The translations under genes were made by a program, and so were the position numbers. Of a stretch of DNA of 22,467 nt, positions 1-8,840 are shown in pieces. A model generated the notes under the pieces. It did not search any database, was not told the DNA's origin, and worked only from the letters and a program-made list of their open reading frames with translations. The DNA lies in NCBI GenBank assembly GCA_031546985.1, contig JAVBJN010000114.1, forward strand, positions 1 through 22,467. Direction: 5' to 3'. Every line of letters begins with the position of its first letter. The stretch's first letter is position 1. The stretch is from JAVBJN01 sp031546985. Its GTDB lineage: Bacteria > Bacteroidota > Bacteroidia > Chitinophagales > Chitinophagaceae.

Positions 1-2
1 TG

Positions 3-371
3 CTTGCTCCCGCCACCGGGGTTGTTACCTCACTGGTGATTCACGAGGGCGAAATCGTTTCTATCGGCTACCCGATTATGAGTGTGGAAAAAGCCAATTC
101 CTATGTGCTGCGGTTCAACATTCGCCAGGATATTGCTGCCAGACTCAAACCCGGTACCGTAGCCAAAGTAAAAGTACCGGGCTGCGAGCCAGCAACTTTT
201 GATGTGCAGGTATCGTCCGTATCGCCCTCACTCACCTTTGCCAACTGGGTGCCCAGCAAAGACAAAGGTGAGTTTGAGCTGCGCACGTTTACTATTGAGT
301 TTAAACCCGTGCAACCGGCTGCCATCAGCGGTTTGCGTTCGGGCATGACCGCTTCACTCCAATTGCCGTAA
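3..371 (+). CDS. HlyD/membrane-fusion family adaptor, C-terminal fragment
   Basis: The reading frame is open from base 3, so this is the 3' end of a gene that begins before the window (about 122 residues visible). The first residues, LAPATGVVTSLVIHEGEIV, match the lipoyl/barrel-sandwich half-motif of HlyD-type periplasmic adaptors (APxxGxVxxxxxxxGexV). The rest has the beta-barrel character expected of the adaptor's C-terminal part. Such adaptors bridge an inner-membrane transporter and a TolC-type channel. Its TAA overlaps the ATG of the next permease gene by one base (TAATG), so the two are translationally coupled and the adaptor most likely serves the two ABC-2 permeases downstream. The N-terminal anchor and the coiled-coil hairpin are outside the window. 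Confidence 0.85.
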   Translation, partial: LAPATGVVTSLVIHEGEIVSIGYPIMSVEKANSYVLRFNIRQDIAARLKPGTVAKVKVPGCEPATFDVQVSSVSPSLTFANWVPSKDKGEFELRTFTIEFKPVQPAAISGLRSGMTASLQLP

Positions 372-1534
372 TGCGCCTGGCCCGTATCATATTAAGAGAA
401 TGGAAACGCATTTTCAGCCTACCGGTTCATTACTGGGTGCTGGTTGTGGTGCCGCCATTGCTTTTCTTTCTGTATGCCTTCATTTACCAAAACCAGAAAG
501 CAGATCACCTGCCGGTAGCTATTTGGGACGAAGACCAGTCTGCGGTATCGCGGCAGTTTACGTTTCTGCTGCAACAGACCGAAACCATTACGTTTACCCA
601 ACACATCAGCAACCTGCAACAGCTCGAGCAACTGATGCAGGAAGGCACTATACTGGGCGCAGTCCACTTTCCCAAGCATATGGAAACGGACATCAAAAGC
701 CGCCATCCGGTAAATGTAGTAATGTACACCAATGCCGCTGCTGTGGTACCTGCCAAGCTCATTTACAAAGAAGCTGCGCAGGTCATCATTACCGCGGGTT
801 CGGGTGTAATTCTGCAAAAATTCGTTAAAACCGGGATGAACAAAGACCAGGCTATGGCACTGGTGCAACCCATTAAACTGCAAGCCTACACTTTATACAA
901 CCCCTCTTACAACTACCAGGAATACCTGGTGCCGGGCCTTATTACCGTGGGCTTGCAAATGATGATGATTATGGTGGCCGTACTGCTGCTTAATTATGAG
1001 TACAAGACCCATACCATGCAGGAACTGTGGGAGCTGGCCCAGGGCTCTGCCTCTAACATTATTATGGGCAAAACGCTGGCCCATCTGGTTGTGGCCTGGA
1101 TCAATTTTCTGCTGGTGGTAGCTATCATCTTTCCTGTATTTGGCATTGGCATGCCGGTAGCTACAGCCAAATTCTTTGTGCTGTACAGCTTGCTCAGCCT
1201 GGCTTGCCTGGGCATTGGCATGATGGTATCGGCCATTGTGCAGGATGCCATGCTGGCTACCGATATGGCTTTGTTCTATACCTCGCCGGCCTTTGTGTTC
1301 AGTGGCTTTACCTTTCCCCGCTGGGCTATGCCCTGGTACGACCAGTATTACGCCAACATTATGCCTTACACACCTTTCCTGGACGGGTTCTTCAAAGTGT
1401 ATTATATGAACCTGCCTTTAAGTTATACCCTTACCGAAATGGGCAAGCTCATGCTGTTTATCGCATTTACTTTTTCGGTAACCATTTTGGTATACCAAAA
1501 ACAACTGAACCAACTGAAACGTGTTGCGACCTAA
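371..1534 (+). CDS. ABC-2 type transporter permease (YbhS/YhhJ-like), first of a pair
   Basis: This 387-residue inner-membrane protein has the classic ABC-2 permease layout. There is one N-terminal membrane segment (about residues 19-39), then a large extracytoplasmic domain that opens with LPVAIWDEDQSAVSR, the family's 'vaVvDeDxS' motif. From about residue 185 come five hydrophobic segments, with a final one near residue 370. The family forms dimeric channels powered by an ABC ATPase and exports drugs or envelope components through an HlyD adaptor. The start ATG overlaps the adaptor stop, and the end overlaps the next permease by 14 nt, so this is one operon. No ATPase gene is visible; it may lie to the left of the window. 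The substrate cannot be told from sequence. Confidence 0.88.
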   Translation: MRLARIILREWKRIFSLPVHYWVLVVVPPLLFFLYAFIYQNQKADHLPVAIWDEDQSAVSRQFTFLLQQTETITFTQHISNLQQLEQLMQEGTILGAVHFPKHMETDIKSRHPVNVVMYTNAAAVVPAKLIYKEAAQVIITAGSGVILQKFVKTGMNKDQAMALVQPIKLQAYTLYNPSYNYQEYLVPGLITVGLQMMMIMVAVLLLNYEYKTHTMQELWELAQGSASNIIMGKTLAHLVVAWINFLLVVAIIFPVFGIGMPVATAKFFVLYSLLSLACLGIGMMVSAIVQDAMLATDMALFYTSPAFVFSGFTFPRWAMPWYDQYYANIMPYTPFLDGFFKVYYMNLPLSYTLTEMGKLMLFIAFTFSVTILVYQKQLNQLKRVAT

Positions 1535-2696
1535 CTCCATAAAAACCCTGTGGCAGCTCACACTTCGTGAGGTAAGCACCATTGCAAAAGACCATAGTCT
1601 CTTGCTTACACTGCTGATTGCGCCGCTACTGTATGCTTTTTTCTACGGTAGCATCTACAGTTATAAGGAAGAAGAAGGGGTAAAACTGGCAGTGGTAGAT
1701 GATGACCATACTTACCTCTCGCGCATGATTACCCAACAGGTGAGCAACGCGCAGGTTACTTCTGTTTTTCTCGTACCCTCTATCGAAGAAGCCAAAGAAG
1801 CCATGTACCAGGGGCACTGCCAGGGCTTTATGTACATAGCGCAGGGCCTGGAATCGAAAGTAAAAACCTTGCACCAGGCGCAGGTGGTGGTAGCCTTGAA
1901 CGCCGCACGGTTCCTACCTTCCAGCGATCTGCTCATGAGCATTAACCAGATTTGCCTCACACTTGGGGCGGGCGTACGCATGCAATACCTGCAAAAGTCG
2001 AAGGGCATGAACACCGAAATTTCGATGCAGGAGGTAATGCCCGTAAACCTCGACTACCGGCCGCTGTACAATAGCCGCAGCAGTTATGGTGCTTTTCTGT
2101 TACCTGGTTTGCTGGCGCTCATTTTACAACAAACCTTGCTGTTGGGCCTGTCGGCCAGTGTTTCGGGAGAGAGAAGCAGGCAGCGGGTAGGCGAATGGCT
2201 GCAACTGGCGGGCAACAATGTGTCTATGGCCATATGGGGCAAAGGTTTCTTTTACCTTATACTGTTTGCCGCGTATGCCTTCTTTTTTATGACGGTAAAC
2301 TATACCGTGCTGGACCTGCCCATCCGAGGCAGCAGCGGGCAGCTGGCTATCGCTTTTTCCCTGTTTATCGTTACACTTATTCCTATGGGTTTCTGCATTG
2401 GTATGCTGTTCAAAAGTCCGTTGCTCAATGTGCAGATCATGGCTTTTTCTACCTACCCGTTCTTTTTGGTTACCGGCTATACTTTTCCGTTACAAAACAT
2501 TCCCGTAGTCCTGCAATGGATTGCCAAACTACTGCCTACCACCCATTTCATTAAAATATACCAGTCTATAGTGCAGGCGGGGTCTACGCTTGCGCAAAAC
2601 GCATCTTCGGTTATCTGGCTTATTAGCCTATGCCTGCTTTATACCTTACTGGCCCTGCGCATGTTGCGGCGTATACAGAACCGGGCAGAGCCATAA
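1521..2696 (+). CDS. ABC-2 type transporter permease, second of a pair
   Basis: This 391-residue protein is a paralogue of the preceding permease. It has an N-terminal membrane segment (LLLTLLIAPLLYAFFYGSIY, about residues 27-46), then KLAVVDDDHTYLSR, the same motif as in its partner, then an extracytoplasmic domain and five to six C-terminal membrane segments starting at about residue 190. The likely start is GTG at 1521, inside the end of the upstream gene (14-nt overlap); a TTG at 1524 is an alternative. Paired ABC-2 permeases behind an HlyD adaptor probably act as a heterodimer. As with its neighbour, the energising ATPase is not seen here. Confidence 0.87.
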   Translation: MLRPNSIKTLWQLTLREVSTIAKDHSLLLTLLIAPLLYAFFYGSIYSYKEEEGVKLAVVDDDHTYLSRMITQQVSNAQVTSVFLVPSIEEAKEAMYQGHCQGFMYIAQGLESKVKTLHQAQVVVALNAARFLPSSDLLMSINQICLTLGAGVRMQYLQKSKGMNTEISMQEVMPVNLDYRPLYNSRSSYGAFLLPGLLALILQQTLLLGLSASVSGERSRQRVGEWLQLAGNNVSMAIWGKGFFYLILFAAYAFFFMTVNYTVLDLPIRGSSGQLAIAFSLFIVTLIPMGFCIGMLFKSPLLNVQIMAFSTYPFFLVTGYTFPLQNIPVVLQWIAKLLPTTHFIKIYQSIVQAGSTLAQNASSVIWLISLCLLYTLLALRMLRRIQNRAEP

Positions 2697-2736
2697 ATAA
2701 TATACTCGCATAACTGGTAACAAGAGGCTGCGAATA

Positions 2737-4023
2737 ATGTTAATTAAACACAAACCTATGAAACCCTTCATTGCATTTGTTGGCATAACAATCTGTGTTG
2801 GCTCCTTTATCACACCCGCAACGGCGCAGGATAGTAAAGCAGACCTGCAAACCAGGGTAGACAGCCTGGAGCGACGGGTGGGTAGGATTGAATTTTCCTT
2901 AAAATCGAAAGAGAACGCGCCTCGTAGCCAAACGAGAAGCAATATGGAAAAGGGCGAACTCTCGGGCATTGTAATCTCCGACAACCAGGGCATATCGCTC
3001 AAGATCGGAGGTTTTGTACAGATAGATGGCATTCACGACCTGGAGCAGAACACCAGCGGGCTGGGCTTTCTCTCCTCTGGTATTGTAATCCCCAACGATA
3101 AAAAAGCCAATACACTGTACAATGTTGGTGCAAGCCGTTTTAACCTGAGCGGCAGTATGCTGGTAAACCAGAAAGAGCTTACCACCTTCATCGAGTTCGA
3201 TATGTTTAACCAGGCTTTTGTTCCGGTACTGCGCAATGCCTGGGCCGAGTATGGTGGTTTTGGAGCGGGTTTGTACTGGTCTAATTTTATGGATCTGGAT
3301 GCCTACCCCAATACGCTGGATTATAATGGCCCTAATGCTATGATCTTTGCCCGGCAGGTGCAGTTTCGCTACACCTGGTCTATAGACTCTGCGCTGGACT
3401 GGGCTTTTTCGCTGGAAGATCCCAGGAGTTACATGACGCTGGACTCGGGCTTCAGGACGCTGAAACAGTTTCCGGATGTGACCACCAGCCTGCAATACGA
3501 TTGGGATAACAGCCACGTGCGGGTGGCGGGGGTATTGCATCCGCTGGCATACGGCGACGTAAACCAGGAAAGAAGTCATAGCATGGGCTACGGCATAAGC
3601 CTGAGTACCCTGCTGCAGCAAAACAGGAATAAAGACAATTTCACTTGCCAGTTTAATTATGGTACGGGCATCAGCAAATACTACAACGATCTGGCGGGCG
3701 GCTATCCTTATGATGGTATTTACAGCACAGCCGACAAAAAATTAAAACCAATTGCAATCCTGGGCATATCGGCATCGTATGACCATTGGTGGACTGATAA
3801 ACTGAGCAGTACCATTGGCTACGGTTATATGAACATCAACAACCGTCCGGAGCAGGACGATGCTGATATTCACAGCACCCAATACGCAATCATCAATTTC
3901 ATCTACTACCCCAACGAGTTTATAAAAAGCGGCATAGAGTGGATTTATGGTACAAGGCAAAACATTGACGGCGCGCATGCCTACAACAACCGCGCGCAGT
4001 TTACCGTACAACTGGCGTTTTAA
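2737..4023 (+). CDS. DcaP-like outer-membrane porin
   Basis: This 428-residue beta-barrel protein has a signal peptide that begins at residue 8 (MKPFIAFVGI...PATAQD). The true start may therefore be the in-frame ATG at 2758 rather than 2737. After the signal comes a short coiled-coil stretch (LQTRVDSLERRVGRIE). The barrel follows, opening with LKIGGFVQIDGIHDLEQ, which resembles the GxxQxDxxYD start of DcaP trimeric porins, then the alternating aromatic/polar strands typical of a barrel. The last residue is phenylalanine (VQLAF), the usual outer-membrane insertion signal. DcaP-type porins take up small, often dicarboxylic, solutes. A 40-bp gap separates it from the permease pair, so co-transcription is possible but not shown. 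The substrate is unknown. Confidence 0.75.
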   Translation: MLIKHKPMKPFIAFVGITICVGSFITPATAQDSKADLQTRVDSLERRVGRIEFSLKSKENAPRSQTRSNMEKGELSGIVISDNQGISLKIGGFVQIDGIHDLEQNTSGLGFLSSGIVIPNDKKANTLYNVGASRFNLSGSMLVNQKELTTFIEFDMFNQAFVPVLRNAWAEYGGFGAGLYWSNFMDLDAYPNTLDYNGPNAMIFARQVQFRYTWSIDSALDWAFSLEDPRSYMTLDSGFRTLKQFPDVTTSLQYDWDNSHVRVAGVLHPLAYGDVNQERSHSMGYGISLSTLLQQNRNKDNFTCQFNYGTGISKYYNDLAGGYPYDGIYSTADKKLKPIAILGISASYDHWWTDKLSSTIGYGYMNINNRPEQDDADIHSTQYAIINFIYYPNEFIKSGIEWIYGTRQNIDGAHAYNNRAQFTVQLAF

Positions 4024-4074
4024 TAAAACTGCTTGAAAAACCTACCCCAGCACAATTACATTACACATATTGCC

Positions 4075-4082
4075 TATATTTG
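4075..4082 (+). promoter_or_regulatory. Candidate Bacteroidota -7 box upstream of the K+-channel-like gene
   Basis: TATATTTG fits the TAnnTTTG consensus of the Bacteroidota housekeeping sigma factor and lies 38 bp before the ATG at 4121. No good TTTG -33 element sits at the expected distance, so this is only a moderate prediction. Confidence 0.4.
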
Positions 4083-4120
4083 TTTAAGCATCATTCCCTA
4101 CTCATTCTCCAACCAACAGT

Positions 4121-4807
4121 ATGCGCAGATTCTTCCCAAAACTTATCCGTTTCTGGAACGAAGACAGAAGTCTAACCATCATGTTGCTGTTGCTCTCTCT
4201 TTTCATCTTTGTTTTTGTACCACTCCTGAGCCGTGAGAAAAATGGTGAAATTTTTATCCGGATCATTTATTCTACCCTACTTATTTCTGGTATATTTTCT
4301 GTTGCAGGGCACAAAAAGTATGTGCGTATTGTTATTATAGCTGCAGCGGTGGGCATGGTGGGCAACTGGATAAGCAGTGCAGAACCCAATGCACTTACCC
4401 TGGTTATTCACGATCTGGCGGCTATCCTTTTTAACTGCGTTTTTGTGCTGGTCATCCTGGTCAAGACCTTTCAGGCGGGCGAGATCACCTACCACCGCAT
4501 CGAAGGTTCCATTATCGCTTATTTATTGATGGGGCTGATATTTGCCTACGCTTTCCAGGTTGTTTATTTGCTGGATGGTGCAACGGCTTTTAACAACATT
4601 GAAGAACCCTCTTTAAAAGAATTTCTGTATTTCAGCTTTACCAGCCTCACCACAATGGGCTATGGCGATATATCCCCTGTTCACCCCATTGCACGCTCAC
4701 TTGCCAACCTGGAGGCGCTCATTGGCCAATTGTACCCTGCTATCTTAATTGCCCGCCTGGTGTCGATGGAATTTGAAGCTTCCAGCAGAAGAAAAGGAAA
4801 AGTATAA
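4121..4807 (+). CDS. K+-channel-like (ion channel, two-pore-domain type) membrane protein
   Basis: This 228-residue protein has about five or six hydrophobic segments: around residues 18-36, 45-63, 68-84, 93-115, 129-151 and 196-215. Between the last two is a pore loop with the potassium selectivity signature TSLTTMGYGD (filter TTMGYGD at residues 177-183). No arginine-rich S4 voltage sensor and no cytoplasmic RCK/TrkA-N domain is visible, so it is a simple pore protein, probably tetrameric. Its role in ion homeostasis is inferred only from the filter. It is convergent with the TolC-like gene, and only 4 bp separate the two stop codons, which leaves no room for an intergenic terminator. Confidence 0.83.
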   Translation: MRRFFPKLIRFWNEDRSLTIMLLLLSLFIFVFVPLLSREKNGEIFIRIIYSTLLISGIFSVAGHKKYVRIVIIAAAVGMVGNWISSAEPNALTLVIHDLAAILFNCVFVLVILVKTFQAGEITYHRIEGSIIAYLLMGLIFAYAFQVVYLLDGATAFNNIEEPSLKEFLYFSFTSLTTMGYGDISPVHPIARSLANLEALIGQLYPAILIARLVSMEFEASSRRKGKV

Positions 4808-4811
4808 ACGC

Positions 4812-6203
4812 CTACATACCTGCATCTTTGTTAAAGGAGCCGATTACCCTCTTCCCTTCAATTTCGCTTAGAATGAGCTGTAATAATTCATTGAAGTACC
4901 TGGCCTGGTTTTCGTACAGATCGTTCTCGCCCAGTATAAGATCCTGGTTGTCTGCCACACCATTTATAAACGCCTCGTGTAGCAGCGTAATATTGTTGTT
5001 GGCAAGTTGCAGATTGGCATCGGCAAAGCTGTACCGTTCATACGCCTTTTTGATCTCCACATAAGTGGTGCGCTTTTCATTCTCAAATTGAATGGTAAAC
5101 TGATCGAGGTAGTTGCGCGATTGGGAGGCTTCCAGCTTTTTTTGCTCTACCGCCCGTTTTACATCCAGCCCGTTAAAGATAGGAACGCCCACATTAATGC
5201 CCACATAGGAATAAGGTTTCCATCTTTCGGCCTGAAATATTTTTGCAAGATCATTAGCAGCAGGAGTAAACCCAATGGTGCCATCCGCACCAATCACAGG
5301 TTTGCTTCTGGCCCGCTCCAGTTTTACCGATTCATCGGCCAGGTCTATCTGCGTTTCCAGCAATTGGTTCTCGATGCGTTGCGTAGAGCGGCTTTGCAGC
5401 AAAAGGGCTGTCAGCTCATTGGCCTGGGTGGTTACCTTTTCTATTTTAAGATCACTTGCAAGTATCATACTGTCATCTTCCATATAATTCATCTGAAACT
5501 GAAGTGCCAGCATGGCCTGCAGATAATTGTTGCGCACATTGGCCAGTTCGCTTTTCATCCTGTTGCCCGTAACCTCCACCCTGTTCACCTCAATTTTCAC
5601 CCCGGCTCCTTTATCAAATTTTATGCGGGTAAGTTCAATCAGCGTATCAATACGTATAACGTTCTTTTCCAGAAAAAGTGCCTGCACCTCGAGTAGCTTG
5701 CAAGTGTAATACGCCCTGTAAATGCCCGAAATAAGATCTATTTTAAAACTGGCCAATTGTTGCCCTTGCAACGTTTGTGTTTTTAAAGCAATGTTGTAAC
5801 TGTTGCGGTAAGATGGGCTAAAAATAAGCTGGTCTACGCTTAACGCAGGATACCAGGCATTGGTAAAACCACTGTTAATAGAATAAGGCTCGCCTTGCGG
5901 CAAAGAAGCCGGCGCCAGCGGCGAGCCACCCTCTACCAGCAATTGCCGCATCGAAAAATAGTATTGAAAAGCCGATACAAAGCTGGCCCGTGGCAGGTAT
6001 TGGCCTGTGGCCCGCTGCACGCCGAGTGCGGCAATGGCGGTATCTTTTTGCCCTACACTTACCAGCTGATTGTGTTCAAAAGCATATTTAATGCATGCCG
6101 CTACGGTAAAAGTTTTTTGCGCTTTCGCACTCATGGTATAAAAGAAAGTATATACCAGCAGCCATACACTAAGCTTTGCCAGCTTCGGGTTGCAGTTTCT
6201 CAT
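4812..6203 (-). CDS. TolC-family outer-membrane efflux channel
   Basis: This 463-residue protein has a signal peptide (hydrophobic core at about residues 11-24, cleavage near SAKA-QK). It then shows the two-fold repeated, helix-rich pattern of TolC-type factors, with FTVAACIKYAFEHN matching the family opening 'lTLeeAlxxALenN' and long amphipathic helices near residues 190-260 and 355-450. Trimers of this family form the outer-membrane and periplasmic tunnel of tripartite pumps. Its ATG lies 35 nt inside the end of the MFS gene, and it is the last gene of the adaptor-MFS-TolC set, so it is very probably the exit duct of that pump. It might also serve the ABC-2 permeases encoded on the other strand. 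Confidence 0.88.
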   Translation of the reverse strand: MRNCNPKLAKLSVWLLVYTFFYTMSAKAQKTFTVAACIKYAFEHNQLVSVGQKDTAIAALGVQRATGQYLPRASFVSAFQYYFSMRQLLVEGGSPLAPASLPQGEPYSINSGFTNAWYPALSVDQLIFSPSYRNSYNIALKTQTLQGQQLASFKIDLISGIYRAYYTCKLLEVQALFLEKNVIRIDTLIELTRIKFDKGAGVKIEVNRVEVTGNRMKSELANVRNNYLQAMLALQFQMNYMEDDSMILASDLKIEKVTTQANELTALLLQSRSTQRIENQLLETQIDLADESVKLERARSKPVIGADGTIGFTPAANDLAKIFQAERWKPYSYVGINVGVPIFNGLDVKRAVEQKKLEASQSRNYLDQFTIQFENEKRTTYVEIKKAYERYSFADANLQLANNNITLLHEAFINGVADNQDLILGENDLYENQARYFNELLQLILSEIEGKRVIGSFNKDAGM

Positions 6204-7773
6204 CCGGAGCGTGTTTAAACGTGATGAAATGCAGTAGCATGCGGTGGTTGCGCACCACCCACAGCGTTAGTACTACAGCGGCAAGCGTAAGGGCTACTAC
6301 ACTGCCTATAAATAGCAGCTCGCTAAGTCCTAAAAAGAAGGATTGCAGTTTTACCATGCCCGTTATCCCCTTCAATGCTGCGTCGTAAGCCTCATTAGCG
6401 TCATAACCATTGGCCATGTACAATGCTTTTAAACCATTTAACCGCTCCTGCAGCAATGGATTGCCCGGGTCGGTGTAGCGGATCATGAGGTTAAAATTTC
6501 TAACCCTTTCCAGATCCAGCAGGCGCCCAAGATCGGTTGCGGTTAAGGCTATGCCCATTGTAAAAGCCACACTTCTGAAATTGGTAACCTTGCCTACCTG
6601 GTGCTGGGGCACGCTTTTTACCGCTATCATAATAACGGTGGTAGCCACTATGCCTGCGCCGGTCATACCAATAACCGAGGGTGTTATGATGCTGCCAAAG
6701 CTGAATCCGGGATTGAGTTTAGATAGCGCAAATGCGGTGTAAGCCACTGCCAGTAAGCCGGCAATCATTAACCAATAAGGATTAAATTTTCTTACAATAA
6801 GTATAAGCGTAGCAATAAGCGAAACAAAAACAATGAGGCAGAGAAAGTCCATAAAATGAAAAACATCGCGGATAGGCATTTGCAAAATACCACCCAGCAA
6901 TTTGGCCAGCAGCGAAATGTTGAAGATAAAGGCGGCACCGCTAAAAAACGAAATAACAAGGGCTATGATAAAGCCCGGGTATTGCAGCAACCGGGTATCG
7001 AACAATGGCTTTTTGTGTACAAAGCCCCTGATAAGCAATACCGCTGCCGACACCACTACCAGTATGGCCGATACCAGTATTTTTAAATGACTTAAGCCCT
7101 GGTACTGCTCCCTGAACAATACCACAAAAAATACCGATACAATTAAAATAGTAAAAGGAATAAGGCTTATCCAGTCTTCTTCTACCTCTTCGTTTTTTTG
7201 CGCATTGGGCACAATGAAAAAAGAGAACACCAGAATATAAACCAGGATGGGCACACTGAGGTAATAATTAAACTGCCAGCCATAATCTTCGGTAAACAGG
7301 CTGTTGCAAAGTATGCCCAAACAAATACCTCCTATATTGGCGGCAACCGAAAACAAAGCGCCTAGCCTTTTCTTTTTACCATCGTAGGTAGATAAATACA
7401 TTTGGGTAGATACCGCTATCACAAAACCATTGGCGATGCCCGCCGCAATTCTTGCTACCAACAGCACGTTAAATGTGGTAGCCCAGAAAGAACAGGCGGT
7501 AGCCGTTAGTAACAGCAACACTGCGCCAATAAACAGGTGCCGGTTGCCTATCCATTTTATAAAAACCAGGCCTGCTATACCGGTAATAATAGTTCCCGAC
7601 TGAAATCCTCTCAGTAGCCAGGCCGCATCCTGCGCAGTAACACCGAAATAACCCTGTACATAACTAAAAGATAAACTCTGGCCCAAAAAGTTGAAACTCC
7701 CTACCAGCAATGTGGTGAAGAAGAACAGCCTTACCCATTTTTTATCTGTAATAATGTACATGTTGTTGATCAT
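6169..7773 (-). CDS. MFS drug exporter, DHA2/EmrB-like, 14 membrane segments
   Basis: This 534-residue inner-membrane protein is almost wholly hydrophobic, with about fourteen membrane spans, the size and topology of the DHA2 drug:H+ antiporter family (EmrB type). Typical features are AAWLLRGFQSGTIITG in the first loop and helix 2, the conserved 'iGnRhlfigavllll' stretch between helices 2 and 3, and LLVARIAAGIANGFV, the family's 'R-hxQGxxxg' helix 4 region. The insert near residues 425-470 before the last helix matches the large loop that precedes TM14 in EmrB. Its ATG shares four bases (ATGA) with the stop of the HlyD-like gene, and its end overlaps the TolC-like start. Together these make an EmrAB-TolC-type pump; the substrate is unknown. 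Confidence 0.88.
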   Translation of the reverse strand: MINNMYIITDKKWVRLFFFTTLLVGSFNFLGQSLSFSYVQGYFGVTAQDAAWLLRGFQSGTIITGIAGLVFIKWIGNRHLFIGAVLLLLTATACSFWATTFNVLLVARIAAGIANGFVIAVSTQMYLSTYDGKKKRLGALFSVAANIGGICLGILCNSLFTEDYGWQFNYYLSVPILVYILVFSFFIVPNAQKNEEVEEDWISLIPFTILIVSVFFVVLFREQYQGLSHLKILVSAILVVVSAAVLLIRGFVHKKPLFDTRLLQYPGFIIALVISFFSGAAFIFNISLLAKLLGGILQMPIRDVFHFMDFLCLIVFVSLIATLILIVRKFNPYWLMIAGLLAVAYTAFALSKLNPGFSFGSIITPSVIGMTGAGIVATTVIMIAVKSVPQHQVGKVTNFRSVAFTMGIALTATDLGRLLDLERVRNFNLMIRYTDPGNPLLQERLNGLKALYMANGYDANEAYDAALKGITGMVKLQSFFLGLSELLFIGSVVALTLAAVVLTLWVVRNHRMLLHFITFKHAPDEKLQPEAGKA

Positions 7774-8783
7774 TGCTTTACAACCACGCTAAAGCCGGGC
7801 CTTAATAATTTATATGCACGGGCAGAGTCTTCAAACTTTATTCTTACCGGTACCCGCTGAATGACTTTTACATAATTGCCTGTGGCATTATCGGGGGGCA
7901 ACAGGGCAAATTTTGACCCTGTAGCGCTGCCAATAGATTCTACAACGCCGTAAAAAGGGTCGTCGGGGTAAGCATCGGCAATAATCTTTACCCGTTTGCC
8001 TGTAGGAAATGCTGCAAGCTGGGTTTCTTTAAAATTGGCCGTTACCCACATATCATTCGACTGCACAATCGAAAACAATTGCGTACCCGTGCGCACCATT
8101 TGCCCCTTTTGTATTTTGCGTTTAGAGACATGCCCGCTTACCGGCGCTTTTATAGTGGCATACTGTATGTTGCGCCGTATAATATCGATCTGGTTAGATT
8201 GCGCTATAATATTCTGCCGGGCCAGTTCCTGCTGTTTATGGGTATCGTCAATCTTTGCATTGGCTTGTGCCAGCCGATCGTGAGCGCTCTCCAATCCAAT
8301 TGTATTCTTTTTAAACCCTTCTTCTGTAAATTCAAAAACCTGTACCGAAACCACTCCTTTATCCTTCAATACCCTGTTGCGTTCATAATTGCTTTTCGAG
8401 GTCTGGAGGGCCGCCTTTTGTGTTTCAATACCCTGGCTTGCTATTTTCTGGTCTAATTCGGCCACCTTAATCCCTACTTCCGATCGTTTAAGATTGGTGT
8501 TGGAAACGGCCAGGGCGCTCTGTGCCTGCTGCATTTGCAGGTATAGATCGGCCGTATCCAGTTGTACCAATACATCGCCTTGCTGCACATACTGGTCATC
8601 ATCCACATAAATCGAATCCACAAAACCATCGGTACGGGCCAGCGCAGGCACAATATTGCCATCTACCTGCGCGTCATCGGTCCGGTTCTTATCATCGTAA
8701 TAATTGATAATAAGCCAATAGATGAGCGCCAGTGTACCAGCAATAAGGAAGAGGATAAGCATATTGCGGGAGGCTGTTTTCAT
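7770..8783 (-). CDS. HlyD/EmrA-like membrane-fusion adaptor
   Basis: This 337-residue periplasmic adaptor has a single N-terminal membrane anchor (about residues 9-28). It then has the first lipoyl half-motif (ARTDGFVDSIYVDDDQYV, about residues 50-67, followed by QQGDVLVQLD), a coiled-coil hairpin (about residues 80-205) and the second half-motif (ATIKAPVSGHVSKRKIQKGQ). A C-terminal beta-barrel follows (NDMWVTANFKETQLAAFPTG). The phrase 'WVTANFKETQL' is characteristic of the EmrA branch. It links the MFS pump in the inner membrane to the TolC-type channel. The stop overlaps the MFS ATG by four bases, indicating tight translational coupling. It is the first gene of the pump trio, 57 bp after the AI-2E-family gene. 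Confidence 0.9.
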   Translation of the reverse strand: MKTASRNMLILFLIAGTLALIYWLIINYYDDKNRTDDAQVDGNIVPALARTDGFVDSIYVDDDQYVQQGDVLVQLDTADLYLQMQQAQSALAVSNTNLKRSEVGIKVAELDQKIASQGIETQKAALQTSKSNYERNRVLKDKGVVSVQVFEFTEEGFKKNTIGLESAHDRLAQANAKIDDTHKQQELARQNIIAQSNQIDIIRRNIQYATIKAPVSGHVSKRKIQKGQMVRTGTQLFSIVQSNDMWVTANFKETQLAAFPTGKRVKIIADAYPDDPFYGVVESIGSATGSKFALLPPDNATGNYVKVIQRVPVRIKFEDSARAYKLLRPGFSVVVKQ

Positions 8784-8840
8784 ATCGCTGGCAATGAATC
8801 GTGAAGAATGATTAACCCGGTAATAAGAATTAGTATATAC

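Noticed and set aside
2899..3621. 240-aa open frame antisense to the porin
   Set aside because: It is a shadow of the porin gene with an unlikely basic, low-complexity translation.
5007..5696. 229-aa open frame antisense to the TolC-like gene
   Set aside because: Shadow frame; the TolC-like reading has signal peptide and family motifs.
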